This document shows, one piece after another, positions 25,210 through 32,840 of a stretch of 64,000 nt of DNA. The position numbers and the translations under genes are program-made. The DNA is from Amycolatopsis viridis. GTDB taxonomy: Bacteria > Actinomycetota > Actinomycetes > Mycobacteriales > Pseudonocardiaceae. The DNA is taken from the NCBI RefSeq assembly GCF_011758765.1, contig NZ_JAANOU010000001.1:5456001-5520000 (forward strand), given 5' to 3'. The notes below the pieces were generated by a model. The model was not told where the DNA came from and made no database searches. It was given only the letters and a program-made list of their open reading frames with translations. The number at the start of each line of letters is the position of its first letter. The stretch's first letter is position 1.

Positions 25210-25899
25210 TCAGGACTCGAACTTGTACCCGAGGCCGCGCACGGTGACCAGGTGGCGCGGCGAGCCCGGATCCGGCTCGATCTTCGAGCGCAGGCGCTTG
25301 ACGTGCACGTCCAGCGTCTTGGTGTCGCCGACGTAGTCCGCGCCCCACACCCGGTCGATCAGCTGCCCGCGGGTGAGCACCCGGCCGACGTTGCGCAGCA
25401 GGTATTCGAGCAGGTCGAACTCCTTGAGCGGCAGCGACACCTCGCCGCCGTCGACGGTGACCACGTGCCGCTCGACGTCCATCCGCACCGGGCCGGCCGC
25501 CAGCACGGGCGGCGCCAGCTCGCCGTCGCCGCCGGTCTCGCCACCTCGCCGGAGCACCGCGCGGATGCGGGCGATCAGCTCGCGCGCCGAGTACGGCTTG
25601 GTGACGTAGTCGTCGGCGCCCAGCTCCAGGCCCACGACCTTGTCGATCTCGCTGTCCCGCGCGGTCACCATGATCACCGGCACGGCCGAGCGCTGCCGCA
25701 GCTGCTTGCACACGTCGGTGCCGCTCATCCCGGGCAGCATCAGGTCCAGCAGGACGATGTCCGCCCCGTTGCGGTCGAACTCGTCCAGGGCCTGCTGGCC
25801 GTTGGTGGCGACCGCGGCCGTGAACCCCTCCTTGCGCAACAGGAAGGCCAACGGGTCGGCGAAGGACTCCTCGTCCTCGACGATGAGCACTCTCGTCAC
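25210..25899 (-). CDS. regX3: Response regulator RegX3 (OmpR/PhoB family)
   Basis: 229 residues. Receiver domain 1-120: VTRVLIVEDEESFADPLAFLL, phosphoacceptor Asp in GADIVLLDLMLPGMSG (near 53), VIMVTARDSEIDKVVGLELGADDYVTKPYSARELIARI with the conserved Lys. Winged-helix effector domain 130-225 with GEVSLPLKEFDLLEYLLRNVGRVLTRGQLIDRVWGADYVGDTKTLDVHVKRLRSKIE. Works with SenX3 in the phosphate-starvation response. GTG at 25899 shares one base with the senX3 stop (TAGTG), so the pair is coupled. Confidence 0.95.
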   Translation of the reverse strand: MTRVLIVEDEESFADPLAFLLRKEGFTAAVATNGQQALDEFDRNGADIVLLDLMLPGMSGTDVCKQLRQRSAVPVIMVTARDSEIDKVVGLELGADDYVTKPYSARELIARIRAVLRRGGETGGDGELAPPVLAAGPVRMDVERHVVTVDGGEVSLPLKEFDLLEYLLRNVGRVLTRGQLIDRVWGADYVGDTKTLDVHVKRLRSKIEPDPGSPRHLVTVRGLGYKFES

Positions 25900-27116
25900 T
25901 ACTTTCCTCCCTGGTTCCGGCCGTCCTTGGCAGCGGTCACGAGCCGCGACAGCTGCGCGGGGGTCTGGTCGTCGCGGGCCTCGGGGGTTCCGTCCCCGTT
26001 GCGCCCGGACTGGTGCATCGGGATCCGCAGCGTGAACGTCGATCCCGTGCCCGGCCTGCTCCACAGCTTCACGTCGCCGCCGTGGTTGGCCGCGACGTGC
26101 TTGACGATGGCCAGGCCGAGCCCGGTGCCGCCGGTGGCGCGCGAGCGCGCCTTGTCCGCGCGGTAGAAGCGTTCGAAGACGCGCTGCTGGTCCTCCTCGG
26201 CGATGCCGATGCCGCGGTCGGTCACCGCGATCTCGACCATGCCGTCGGACAGCCGCCGGCTGATCGTCACCGGGCTGCCGGGCTGGGAGTAGTTGACCGC
26301 GTTGTCCAGCAGGTTCGACAGCGCCGTGACCAGCAGCGTGCGGTCGCCCTCGATGAGCAGGCCGCTGGGCGCGTCGGTGGTGATCTCGATCTCGCGGGAC
26401 TCGGCGGACAGCCGGGTGCGGCCCAGCGCCTCCCGCACCACTGCGTCCACCTCGACCACGTTCAGATCGGGCAGCCGCTCGGCGCCCTGCAGCCGGGACA
26501 GCGCGATCAGCTCGCTGACCAGGGTGCCGAGCCGGGTCGACTCGTGCAGGATCTTGCCCCCGAAGCGGCGCACCTCCGTCACGTCCTCGGCCGCGTCCAG
26601 GACCGCCTCGGCGAGCAGCGCGATCGCACCCACCGGGGTCTTGAGCTCGTGGCTGACGTTCGCGACGAAGTCGCGCCGCACCGCCTCCAGCCGCGCCGCC
26701 TCGGAGTGGTCCACCGCCTCGACGACGGTGAAACCCTCGCCGAGCGGCCGGATCTCGGCGACCACGGCCTCCGGCTGGCGGCCGCGGGCCTCCAGGGGCG
26801 ACAGGTCGATCTCGAGCGGATCGCCGGTCTCCTCGACCTGTTCGGCCGCGACCCGCGCCCGCGGGTCCGCGCGATTGGCCTGGACCAGGCCGAGCGCCTC
26901 GGCGCGGTGGTTCGACAGCACCAGGTCGCCGAAGCGGTTCAGCACCAGGATCCCGTTGTTCGACGAGCGCACCAGCCTGAGCAGCAGTTCGGCGACGGTG
27001 GGACCGCTCGGCCGCCGCTGGGCCCGCCTGCGCTGCAACCGCGGAACGAGGAGACCGGCGATCAGGCCGACCAGCAGACAGCCGACGGCCAGCGCAACTG
27101 AACCCGGCGCACTCAC
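25899..27116 (-). CDS. senX3: Sensor histidine kinase SenX3
   Basis: 405 residues. One N-terminal membrane helix or hairpin at about 5-25 (VALAVGCLLVGLIAGLLVPRLQ), a PAS-like domain at about 40-145 (LLLRLVRSSNNGILVLNRFGDLVLSNHRAEAL), the H-box VANVSHELKTPVGAIALLAEAV near 160, then the N-box LSNLLDNAVNYSQPGSPVTISR and the G boxes DRGIGIAEEDQQRVFERFYR and GGTGLGLAIVKHVAANHGG. Partner of RegX3. Phosphate limitation is the known signal in relatives. Confidence 0.95.
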   Translation of the reverse strand: MSAPGSVALAVGCLLVGLIAGLLVPRLQRRRAQRRPSGPTVAELLLRLVRSSNNGILVLNRFGDLVLSNHRAEALGLVQANRADPRARVAAEQVEETGDPLEIDLSPLEARGRQPEAVVAEIRPLGEGFTVVEAVDHSEAARLEAVRRDFVANVSHELKTPVGAIALLAEAVLDAAEDVTEVRRFGGKILHESTRLGTLVSELIALSRLQGAERLPDLNVVEVDAVVREALGRTRLSAESREIEITTDAPSGLLIEGDRTLLVTALSNLLDNAVNYSQPGSPVTISRRLSDGMVEIAVTDRGIGIAEEDQQRVFERFYRADKARSRATGGTGLGLAIVKHVAANHGGDVKLWSRPGTGSTFTLRIPMHQSGRNGDGTPEARDDQTPAQLSRLVTAAKDGRNQGGK

Positions 27117-27223
27117 GGGTGAATCGTAAGCATGGAAGTGGCTGTTCGGCCTAGTCCTGGCCGCCTTCTCGTGATGGCTGTGACACCTTCACCGTGCTTG
27201 TTTCCCCGCGCGTCAACCGGCGT

Positions 27224-28114
27224 TCACGCACCCAGTCCCGTCCCGTGACCATTCACCCGGTCGAGGCGCGCCAGGTCTTCTTCGGACAGCCGCAGCGACG
27301 CCGCCGCGATGTTCTCCTCGAGGTGCCCGACACTGCCGGTGCCCGGGATGGCGAGCACGTTCGGTCCCTGGTGCAAGGTCCAGGCGAGCCGCACCTGGGC
27401 CGGGCTCACGCCGTGGTCGTCCGCGACGGCCTGGACGGCCGGGTCCTCGGTGCCGCTGGCGATGGCGAAGAACGGGACGAACGCGATCTTCTGTTCGGCG
27501 CACAGACGGACGAAGTCGTCGTCCTCACGGCGGGCGGTGAGTCCGTACTGGTTCTGCACGCACACCACCGGCGCGATGGCCTGCGCCTCGGCCAGGTGCT
27601 CCGGGCCGACGTTGGAGATGCCCAGGTGCCGGATCAGGCCCTGTTGCTGCAGCTCGGCGAGCGCGCCGAACCGGTCGGCCAGCGAACCGCTGCCGCGGTC
27701 CAGGGTGCTGCCGATGCGCAGGTTGACGACGTCCAGGTGGTCGCGGCCGAGCTGGCGGATGTTCTCCTCGACCTGCAGGCGCAGCTGCTCGGGGCGCGCC
27801 TCGGGGAGGAACTCGCCGTCCAGGCCGCGGCCGGGGCCGACCTTGGTGGTGATCACCAGGTCGTCCGGGTAGGGGTTGAGGGCGGTGCTGATCAGCTCGT
27901 TGGCCGAGCGCAGTGGGGAGAAGTAGAAGGCGGCGGTGTCGATGTGGTTGACGCCCAGCTCGACGGCCCGGCGCAGGACGGCGACGGCCTGGTCGCGGTC
28001 GAGCTTCCCGCCGCCGGAGATCGCGAGCCGCATGGCGCCGTAGCCCATGCGGTTCACGGTCAGATCGCCCAGCTGCCAGGTGCCGGCCGCGCCGGCGTTG
28101 ATCGTTTCGGTCAT
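27224..28114 (-). CDS. Aldo/keto reductase
   Basis: 296 residues, (beta/alpha)8 fold from ATG 28114. Seen: GYGAMRLAISGGGKLDRDQAVAVLRRAVELGVNHIDTAAFYFSPLRSANELI with the catalytic Asp and Tyr, VITTKVGPGRGLDGE with the Lys, and VVCVQNQYGLTARREDDDFVRLCAEQKIAFVPFFAI. The usual catalytic His after strand 4 is not seen: that strand reads LDVVNLRIGSTL. NADPH-binding VLAIPGTGSVGHLEENIAAASLRLSEEDLARL at the C-terminus. Divergent from a LuxR-type regulator 67 bases away. Substrate unknown. Confidence 0.9.
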   Translation of the reverse strand: MTETINAGAAGTWQLGDLTVNRMGYGAMRLAISGGGKLDRDQAVAVLRRAVELGVNHIDTAAFYFSPLRSANELISTALNPYPDDLVITTKVGPGRGLDGEFLPEARPEQLRLQVEENIRQLGRDHLDVVNLRIGSTLDRGSGSLADRFGALAELQQQGLIRHLGISNVGPEHLAEAQAIAPVVCVQNQYGLTARREDDDFVRLCAEQKIAFVPFFAIASGTEDPAVQAVADDHGVSPAQVRLAWTLHQGPNVLAIPGTGSVGHLEENIAAASLRLSEEDLARLDRVNGHGTGLGA

Positions 28115-28181
28115 GACTCCAGCCTGGTCCGGTGATCGTGACGGCGCCGCAGGTTGGCAACTTGCTGCCACACTGGATGTC

Positions 28182-28808
28182 ATGGACGTGCTGGTGCGGG
28201 GTGAGGCCGAGTTGTTCGCGCGGACGGCCCACCTCTTCTCCTCGGCCCGGGAGATCTTCTGCGCCGCCAACGACCTGCACACCTGGGCGGCGGCGCACCG
28301 GGCGCCGCACGCCCGGCACGACATGACCGGCAAGACCGTGCGGAAGCTGTACCGGCCGGCGTCGCTGCTCCAGCCGGGCGGGGTGGCGCACCTGCGTGAG
28401 CGGGAGCGGCTGGGCGCGCGGATCCGGATCACGCTGGACGAGATCAACGAGACGATCGTGCTGGACCGGAAGGTGGCGATCCTGGCCGGCGACGCGTCCG
28501 GCGGGGAGCGCGGCTACACCGTGGTCACCAGTCCCGAGGTGATCGGCAGCGTGACGAGCCTGTTCAACGCGGCCTGGCGGGCGGGCACCGAGCTGGCGAT
28601 CTACGACACCGAGTTCCGCGAGGTGCGGGCCCTCGCGCCGCGGATTCTCGACGAGCTGGCATCCGGCAGCAAGGACGAGGCGGCGGCACGCACGCTCGGG
28701 CTGAGCGTGCGCACCTACCGGCGCCGGGTGGCCGAGCTGATGGCCGCACTCGGCGCGACGTCCCGCTTCCAGGCGGGCGCGCGAGCCCGGGAGCTAGGAC
28801 TGGTCTAG
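28182..28808 (+). CDS. LuxR-type HTH regulator of the TrmB/B12-like actinobacterial group
   Basis: 208 residues from ATG 28182. The N-terminal part resembles the ligand-sensing half seen in many actinomycete regulators (LVRGEAELFARTAHLFSSAREIFCAANDLHTWAA, KLYRPASLLQPGGVAHLRERERLGARIRI, DRKVAILAGDASGGERGYTVVTSPEVIGSVTSLFNAAW). A C-terminal LuxR HTH follows at about 158-208 (DEAAARTLGLSVRTYRRRVAELMAALGATSRFQAGARARELGL). It is divergent from the aldo/keto reductase, a likely target. Overlaps the convergent TetR gene by 15 bases. Confidence 0.85.
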   Translation: MDVLVRGEAELFARTAHLFSSAREIFCAANDLHTWAAAHRAPHARHDMTGKTVRKLYRPASLLQPGGVAHLRERERLGARIRITLDEINETIVLDRKVAILAGDASGGERGYTVVTSPEVIGSVTSLFNAAWRAGTELAIYDTEFREVRALAPRILDELASGSKDEAAARTLGLSVRTYRRRVAELMAALGATSRFQAGARARELGLV

Positions 28809-29393
28809 CGCTTCGAGGTGAGCCCGCAGCGCCGCCAGGGTCTGCGCGGGCGACCACAGGTCCGGGTGCAGGATCCCGTTCAGGCTCAGGCCGTCGATCA
28901 GCGCGGTGAGCCGCCGCACCTCGGTGTCCGGGTCGTCGAGGTCCAGTGCGGCGAGGACGCGGGCGACCAGCGCCCGCGTGCCGGACGCCGCCTCGCGCGC
29001 CAGGTCCGCCAGCCGCTCGTCCGTGCGTGAGGCCACCACGAACTCGAGGAACACGGTGACTTCGGCTCGCCGGACGTCGTCGAGCGGCAGCAGTTCGGCC
29101 AGCAGTTCGGCCCGCTTCGCGCGGCGCTGCGCCGGGGACAGCCCGGCGACGTCACCGAGGGCGTCGACCTTCGCGGTGAGCCGCGCCGACACCCGGTCGA
29201 TGACCGTCCGCATCGCGAAGCGCATCAGCTCGGCCTGGCCGTCGAAGTAGTGCCGCACCGAGCCGACGTTCAGGCCGGCTTCGGCCGCCACCGTCCGCAG
29301 TGACACGCTGGGCAGCCCCTCGCGCACGGCCAGCCGGAACAGCGCGTCGGCCACCTCCGCCCGCCTGCTCTCCGGATCCACGATCTTCGGCAC
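28794..29393 (-). CDS. TetR/AcrR family transcriptional regulator
   Basis: 199 residues, GTG at 29393. HTH at about 10-55: PESRRAEVADALFRLAVREGLPSVSLRTVAAEAGLNVGSVRHYFDGQAELMRFAMRTV. The C-terminal domain RRAEVTVFLEFVVASRTDERLADLAREAASGTRALVARVL and GLSLNGILHPDLWSPAQTLAALRAHLEAL follows the BetI/TetR_C_6 pattern. Divergent from a 59-residue membrane protein, with a long inverted repeat at 29404-29444 between them that covers both starts, so it probably represses both. Confidence 0.9.
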   Translation of the reverse strand: MPKIVDPESRRAEVADALFRLAVREGLPSVSLRTVAAEAGLNVGSVRHYFDGQAELMRFAMRTVIDRVSARLTAKVDALGDVAGLSPAQRRAKRAELLAELLPLDDVRRAEVTVFLEFVVASRTDERLADLAREAASGTRALVARVLAALDLDDPDTEVRRLTALIDGLSLNGILHPDLWSPAQTLAALRAHLEALDQS

Positions 29394-29403
29394 CTGGCCG
29401 TTG

Positions 29404-29444
29404 TATCACACCTGTGCTAATTTCTTTTTGTCACAGGTGTGATA
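29404..29444. promoter_or_regulatory. Inverted-repeat operator between TetR gene and small membrane gene
   Basis: TATCACACCTGTG (29404-29416) and CACAGGTGTGATA (29432-29444) are perfect 13-base inverted repeats 15 bases apart around an AT-rich centre (CTAATTTCTTTTT). Each arm is itself nearly symmetric (CACA-CC-TGTG), so there may be two dimer sites. The left arm begins 10 bases from the TetR start and the right arm ends 16 bases before the small-gene ATG. Confidence 0.75.
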
Positions 29445-29460
29445 TGAAGGAGGGGCAGAG

Positions 29461-29640
29461 ATGGAAACGGTGCTCACCGTGCTGCTGGTCCGGTTCGCGC
29501 TGATCGCGGCGGTCGTCGTGGCGATCGCGCTCGTCGTCCTCGCGGTCGTGCTCGTGCTGCACCGGCGCGGCCGGGGCGATCAGGCGCGCCGGGTGGCGCG
29601 CACGGCGGCCGAGTTCGCCCAGCGGCGAATCCGGCGTTGA
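29461..29640 (+). CDS. 59-residue single-pass membrane protein
   Basis: ATG 29461 preceded by AAGGAGGGG at 29447-29455, a very strong ribosome site. The protein is METVLTVLLVRFALIAAVVV followed by more hydrophobic residues to about position 33, then a basic cytoplasmic tail (HRRGRGDQARRVARTAAEFA). One membrane helix, positive inside. The only gene divergent from the TetR gene, and followed by a strong terminator, so it is a monocistronic TetR target. It may assist membrane integrity or a pump; no function can be assigned. Confidence 0.8.
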   Translation: METVLTVLLVRFALIAAVVVAIALVVLAVVLVLHRRGRGDQARRVARTAAEFAQRRIRR

Positions 29641-29646
29641 ACGCGA

Positions 29647-29679
29647 AAACGCCGGCTCCCGAGGGGGGAGCCGGCGTTT
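29647..29679. terminator. Bidirectional terminator between small membrane gene and gpmA
   Basis: AAACGCCGGCTCCC / GGGAGCCGGCGTTT, a perfect 14-bp stem with a 5-base loop, ending in a T run on the plus strand and in TTTTCGCG on the minus strand. It lies 7 bases after the small gene and 14 bases after the gpmA stop, so it can serve both. Confidence 0.88.
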
Positions 29680-29692
29680 CGACGGACTGGAG

Positions 29693-30433
29693 TCAGCGGC
29701 CCTGGTTGGCGACCGCGGCGGCGGCTTCGGCCGCGGCCTCCGGGTCGAGGTAGGTGCCGCCGGGGGTGACCGGCTTCAGGTCGGCGTCGAGGTCGTAGCG
29801 CAGGGGGATGCCGGTGGGGATGTTCAGGCCGGCGATGTCGTCGTCGGAGATGCCGTCGAGGTGCTTGACCAGGGCACGCAGCGAGTTACCGTGCGCGGCG
29901 ACCAGCACCGTCTTGCCGGCGCGCAGGTCCGGCACGATCGCCGAGTCCCAGTAGGGCAGCAGGCGCGCCACCACGTCCTTGAGGCACTCGGTGAGCGGCG
30001 CGTCCGGCCCGTAGCGGACGTCGGTGTCCTGGCTGAACTCGCTGCCGCGCTCGATCGGCGGCGGCGGCACGTCGTAGGAGCGGCGCCAGAGCATGAACTG
30101 CTCCTCGCCGAACTCGTCCCGGACCTGCTTCTTGTTCTTGCCCTGGAGCGCGCCGTAGTGCCGCTCGTTGAGGCGCCAGTCGCGGCGCACCGGGATCCAG
30201 TGCCGGTCGGCGACGTCGAGCGCGATGTTGGCGGTCGAAATCGCCCGGCGCAGCAGCGACGTGTGGACGACGTCCGGCAGCAGCCCGCTCTCGGCGAGCA
30301 GCTCACCGCCCTTGCGGGCCTCCTGCTGCCCGAGCTCGGACAGGGGCACGTCGACCCAGCCGGTGAACAGGTTCTCGGCGTTCCAGGTGCTCTGCCCGTG
30401 GCGGAGCAGCACCAGCGTCCCAAGTTCGGCCAT
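29693..30433 (-). CDS. gpmA: 2,3-bisphosphoglycerate-dependent phosphoglycerate mutase
   Basis: Interconverts 3- and 2-phosphoglycerate in glycolysis. 246 residues from ATG 30433 ([39 protein letters not shown]). The phospho-accepting His is in [10 protein letters not shown]; other marks are [39 protein letters not shown] and [41 protein letters not shown]. Length and motifs match the cofactor-dependent enzyme. The Ala-rich tail is ordinary. Same neighbourhood (gpm, mshA, senX3-regX3) as in mycobacteria. Confidence 0.96.
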   Translation of the reverse strand: MAELGTLVLLRHGQSTWNAENLFTGWVDVPLSELGQQEARKGGELLAESGLLPDVVHTSLLRRAISTANIALDVADRHWIPVRRDWRLNERHYGALQGKNKKQVRDEFGEEQFMLWRRSYDVPPPPIERGSEFSQDTDVRYGPDAPLTECLKDVVARLLPYWDSAIVPDLRAGKTVLVAAHGNSLRALVKHLDGISDDDIAGLNIPTGIPLRYDLDADLKPVTPGGTYLDPEAAAEAAAAVANQGR

Positions 30434-30924
30434 ACCGCTAGCCTGCCAGAACACGCCGAGCGACCGGATGACGGCCCACCGGGCAGCAGCCTTCTACGGA
30501 CAGTGTGCCGCCACCCGGTAGAGGATCGCCCGACCGCTTTTTGACGCACTGGGCCGCGGTCCTGAAAGTGACACTTACTGCACACCGTTAACACAGACAG
30601 TGAGAATCACTCGAACGGAGTAACCAGTAGTCTTGTGATTACTGGTGGACATCTGCCAAGTTGACTTACGTCCCGCTCGGCTGGAATTCCACGCACTCCC
30701 CAGCCGATCGCGGGGTACGACCGCAGCCTGTCTCCCCCTGCCGGGCTGCGGCCCGCCGGCCCCGTTGGCACTCCCCCTCGCCACCGGGTCCAGAAGCGGC
30801 GGGAGCGTTCGCGGGGCGGCTTGAGTTCGCGACTCCCCCTCCCTCAAGCCGCCCCGCCCGCTCGTCCGCGTGCTCGCTCCTCGCTTTGGCGGGCGCTGGG
30901 CGTGGACCAGCACGCCGCGCGCGG
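30434..30924. other. Intergenic region between ybjN and gpmA, no supportable protein gene
   Basis: About 490 bases. The part next to gpmA (30434-30600) should hold its promoter. An AT-richer island at 30585-30670 contains small symmetries: GTGA-GAA-TCAC at 30600-30610 and ACCAGTA / TACTGGT at 30623-30629 and 30640-30646. From 30678 to 30857 come four C-rich-loop hairpins, described separately. Open frames crossing the region in any direction lack family resemblance and codon bias. Confidence 0.7.
30678..30857 (+). ncRNA. Candidate small RNA: four successive hairpins with CUCCCC(CU) loops
   Basis: Four stem-loops, each exposing the same C-rich motif on the plus strand. H1 30678-30706: 7-bp stem CGGCTGG / CCAGCCG. 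H2 30721-30751: 8-bp stem CCGCAGCC / GGCTGCGG, loop TGTCTCCCCCTGCCG. H3 30761-30788: 9-bp stem with one mismatch, loop ACTCCCCCTC. H4 30811-30857: perfect 15-bp stem GCGGGGCGGCTTGAG / CTCAAGCCGCCCCGC, loop ending ACTCCCCCTCC. CTCCCCCT occurs at 30732, 30771 and 30833, CTCCCC at 30696. The plan recalls actinobacterial 6C RNAs, which have C-rich hairpin loops, but has more hairpins and a different location. A TTGACT at 30661 might be a -35 element. Strand is inferred, not proven. Confidence 0.55.
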
Positions 30925-31437
30925 TTACTCAGTCAGGCTGCCGGGGTCATGGGGTTGTTCCGGCTCTACCAGGTGTTTGAACGCCTGCAGGTTCGCCAGG
31001 CTCTCCCCACGGCTCACCCGCCAGTCCCATTCCCGTTTGATGCTCGTCGCGAAGCCGAGTTCCAGGATCGTGTTGAAATCGCCGTCGGCGGCTTCCAGCA
31101 CCTGCCCGAGGATCTTGTCCAGCTCGGCCTCGGTGACCGTGTCCTTGCCGAACCGGCCCACCAGGTAGATGTCCCCCAGCGCGTCGACCGTGTAGTGCAC
31201 GCCGTAGAGCTTCGCGTTGCGGCGCAGCAGGAACCGGTACACCTGCTCGTGCTCCTCGTCCGGACGCCGGCACACGAACGCCTCCACCGCGAACGCGTGC
31301 TCGCGCTCGATGAGCCACACGGTGGTCTGGAGCTTCTTCGTGCCGGGGAGGGTGACGAAGTACTTCCCCTCGTCCTTGCGGTCGTAGGCCAGCCCGGCCT
31401 CGTCCAGCGCGGTCCGGATCGTCTTGTCGAGCGTCAT
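30925..31437 (-). CDS. YbjN domain-containing protein
   Basis: 170 residues. ATG 31437 overlaps the mshA stop by four bases (ATGA). YbjN fold: [114 protein letters not shown]. The fold resembles type III secretion chaperones; YbjN is a putative sensory or chaperone protein. The mshA-ybjN pair is conserved in actinobacteria, suggesting a link to mycothiol or to stress, which is inference. Confidence 0.88.
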   Translation of the reverse strand: MTLDKTIRTALDEAGLAYDRKDEGKYFVTLPGTKKLQTTVWLIEREHAFAVEAFVCRRPDEEHEQVYRFLLRRNAKLYGVHYTVDALGDIYLVGRFGKDTVTEAELDKILGQVLEAADGDFNTILELGFATSIKREWDWRVSRGESLANLQAFKHLVEPEQPHDPGSLTE

Positions 31438-32741
31438 ACCGCGACCTCCTCGTGCAGCGCGGCCAGCGTGCGCGAAGCCGCCGCGTACGTCTCCAGCAGG
31501 GCGTCCGTGGTGCGCGCCCAGGAGAAGCGCCGCGCGTGCACCAGCGCGTTCTCGGCCAGCTCGTCCCGCCGGGCCGGCCGCAACGCCACGCTGGCGAGGG
31601 CACCGGCCCAGTCCCGCGCGTCGTGCGAGGGCACCAGCAGCCCCGACACGCCGTGCGCGACCGCCACCGGAAGACCGCCGACCTCGGCCGCCACCACCGG
31701 CGTCCCGCACGCCTGCGCCTCCAGCGCGACCAGGCCGAACGACTCGTTGTAGCTCGGCACCGCCACCACGTCCGCGGCGCGATACACCTCCGCCAGCCGT
31801 TCACCCGGCTGCGGTGGCAGGAACCGCACCACGTCCTGGATACCCAGCGACACCGCCAGTTCACGCAGGGCCTGCGGCTGCTCCAGCCCGGTGCCCGACG
31901 GGCCGCCCACCACGAGCACGACCAGCCGCTCCCGCAGCCCGGGACGGCGCTGCAGGAGGTGCGCCGCCGCGTGCAGCAGCACGTCGGGGGCCTTGAGCGG
32001 CTGGATGCGGCCGGCGAAGGCCAGCACGATCGCGTCGCGCGGCAGGCCGAACCGCCGGCGCGCCCCGGCCTGCGAACCGGGCACGAACCGGTTCAGGTCC
32101 ACACCGGGCGCGACCGTGTGCACCCGCTCCGGATCGGCCCCGTAGAGCTCCATCAGCTGCCGCGCCTCGACCGGCGTGTTCGCCACCAGCCGGTCGGCCT
32201 CGGCGACCACCTGCTCCTCGCCGATCACCCGGGTCCGCGGCTCGGGCTTGTCGCCGTCCGCGAGCGCCGCGTTCTTGACCTTCGCCAGCGTGTGCGCGGT
32301 GTGCACCAGCGGCACGCCCCAGCGGTCCCGCGCGAGCCACCCCACCTGGCCGGACAGCCAGTAGTGCGAATGGATCAGGTCGTAGTAGCCCGGCTCGTGG
32401 AACGCCTCGGCGCGCAGCACGCCCGAGGTGAAGGCGCACAGCTGCGCGGGCAGCTCGTCACGGCCCAGCGGTTCGAAGGGCCCGGCCGGGATGTGCCGCA
32501 CCAGCACCCCGGGCGCCAGCTCGGCCACCGGCGGCTGGTCCGACGAGGTCGCGCGGGTGAACACCTCGACGGCGATACCGCGCCGGGCCATCTCCACGGC
32601 GGTGTGCGTGATGTAGACGTTCATGCCGCCGGCGTCCCCGGTGCCCGGCTGTTCCAGTGGTGACGTGTGCACCGACAGCACCGCGACCCTGCGCGGCCAC
32701 AGCGCCTGCGTCCGTCGGGATCCGCGCAGCGAGATCGTCAC
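31434..32741 (-). CDS. mshA: D-inositol-3-phosphate glycosyltransferase
   Basis: First step of mycothiol synthesis: UDP-GlcNAc plus 1L-inositol-1-phosphate. GT-B fold, GT4 family, 435 residues from GTG 32741 ([29 protein letters not shown]). Signatures: [92 protein letters not shown] and the EX7E motif in [27 protein letters not shown] about 9 bases upstream of the GTG supports this start; the frame is open 26 codons further. Mycothiol is used by the isomerase-like protein at 39353-40093. Confidence 0.95.
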   Translation of the reverse strand: MTISLRGSRRTQALWPRRVAVLSVHTSPLEQPGTGDAGGMNVYITHTAVEMARRGIAVEVFTRATSSDQPPVAELAPGVLVRHIPAGPFEPLGRDELPAQLCAFTSGVLRAEAFHEPGYYDLIHSHYWLSGQVGWLARDRWGVPLVHTAHTLAKVKNAALADGDKPEPRTRVIGEEQVVAEADRLVANTPVEARQLMELYGADPERVHTVAPGVDLNRFVPGSQAGARRRFGLPRDAIVLAFAGRIQPLKAPDVLLHAAAHLLQRRPGLRERLVVLVVGGPSGTGLEQPQALRELAVSLGIQDVVRFLPPQPGERLAEVYRAADVVAVPSYNESFGLVALEAQACGTPVVAAEVGGLPVAVAHGVSGLLVPSHDARDWAGALASVALRPARRDELAENALVHARRFSWARTTDALLETYAAASRTLAALHEEVAV

Positions 32742-32840
32742 CTGGTTCAACTCCCGTGTCAGTCGCTGTCCGCATCGGGGCGGCGCCCGTGCACGACAAC
32801 GCTCACGGGCCGCCGCCATCTTCCCAGCGAGGGGAAACCG

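Noticed and set aside
27117-27223. Possible PHO-box or RegX3 site before senX3 (CACCTTCACC-like words)
   Set aside because: The repeats are incomplete and not in the 11-base register of known PHO boxes; support is too weak to list.
30575-30913. 112-residue minus-strand open frame in the ybjN-gpmA gap
   Set aside because: Low-complexity translation with no family resemblance; it crosses the four C-rich hairpins, which explain the sequence better.
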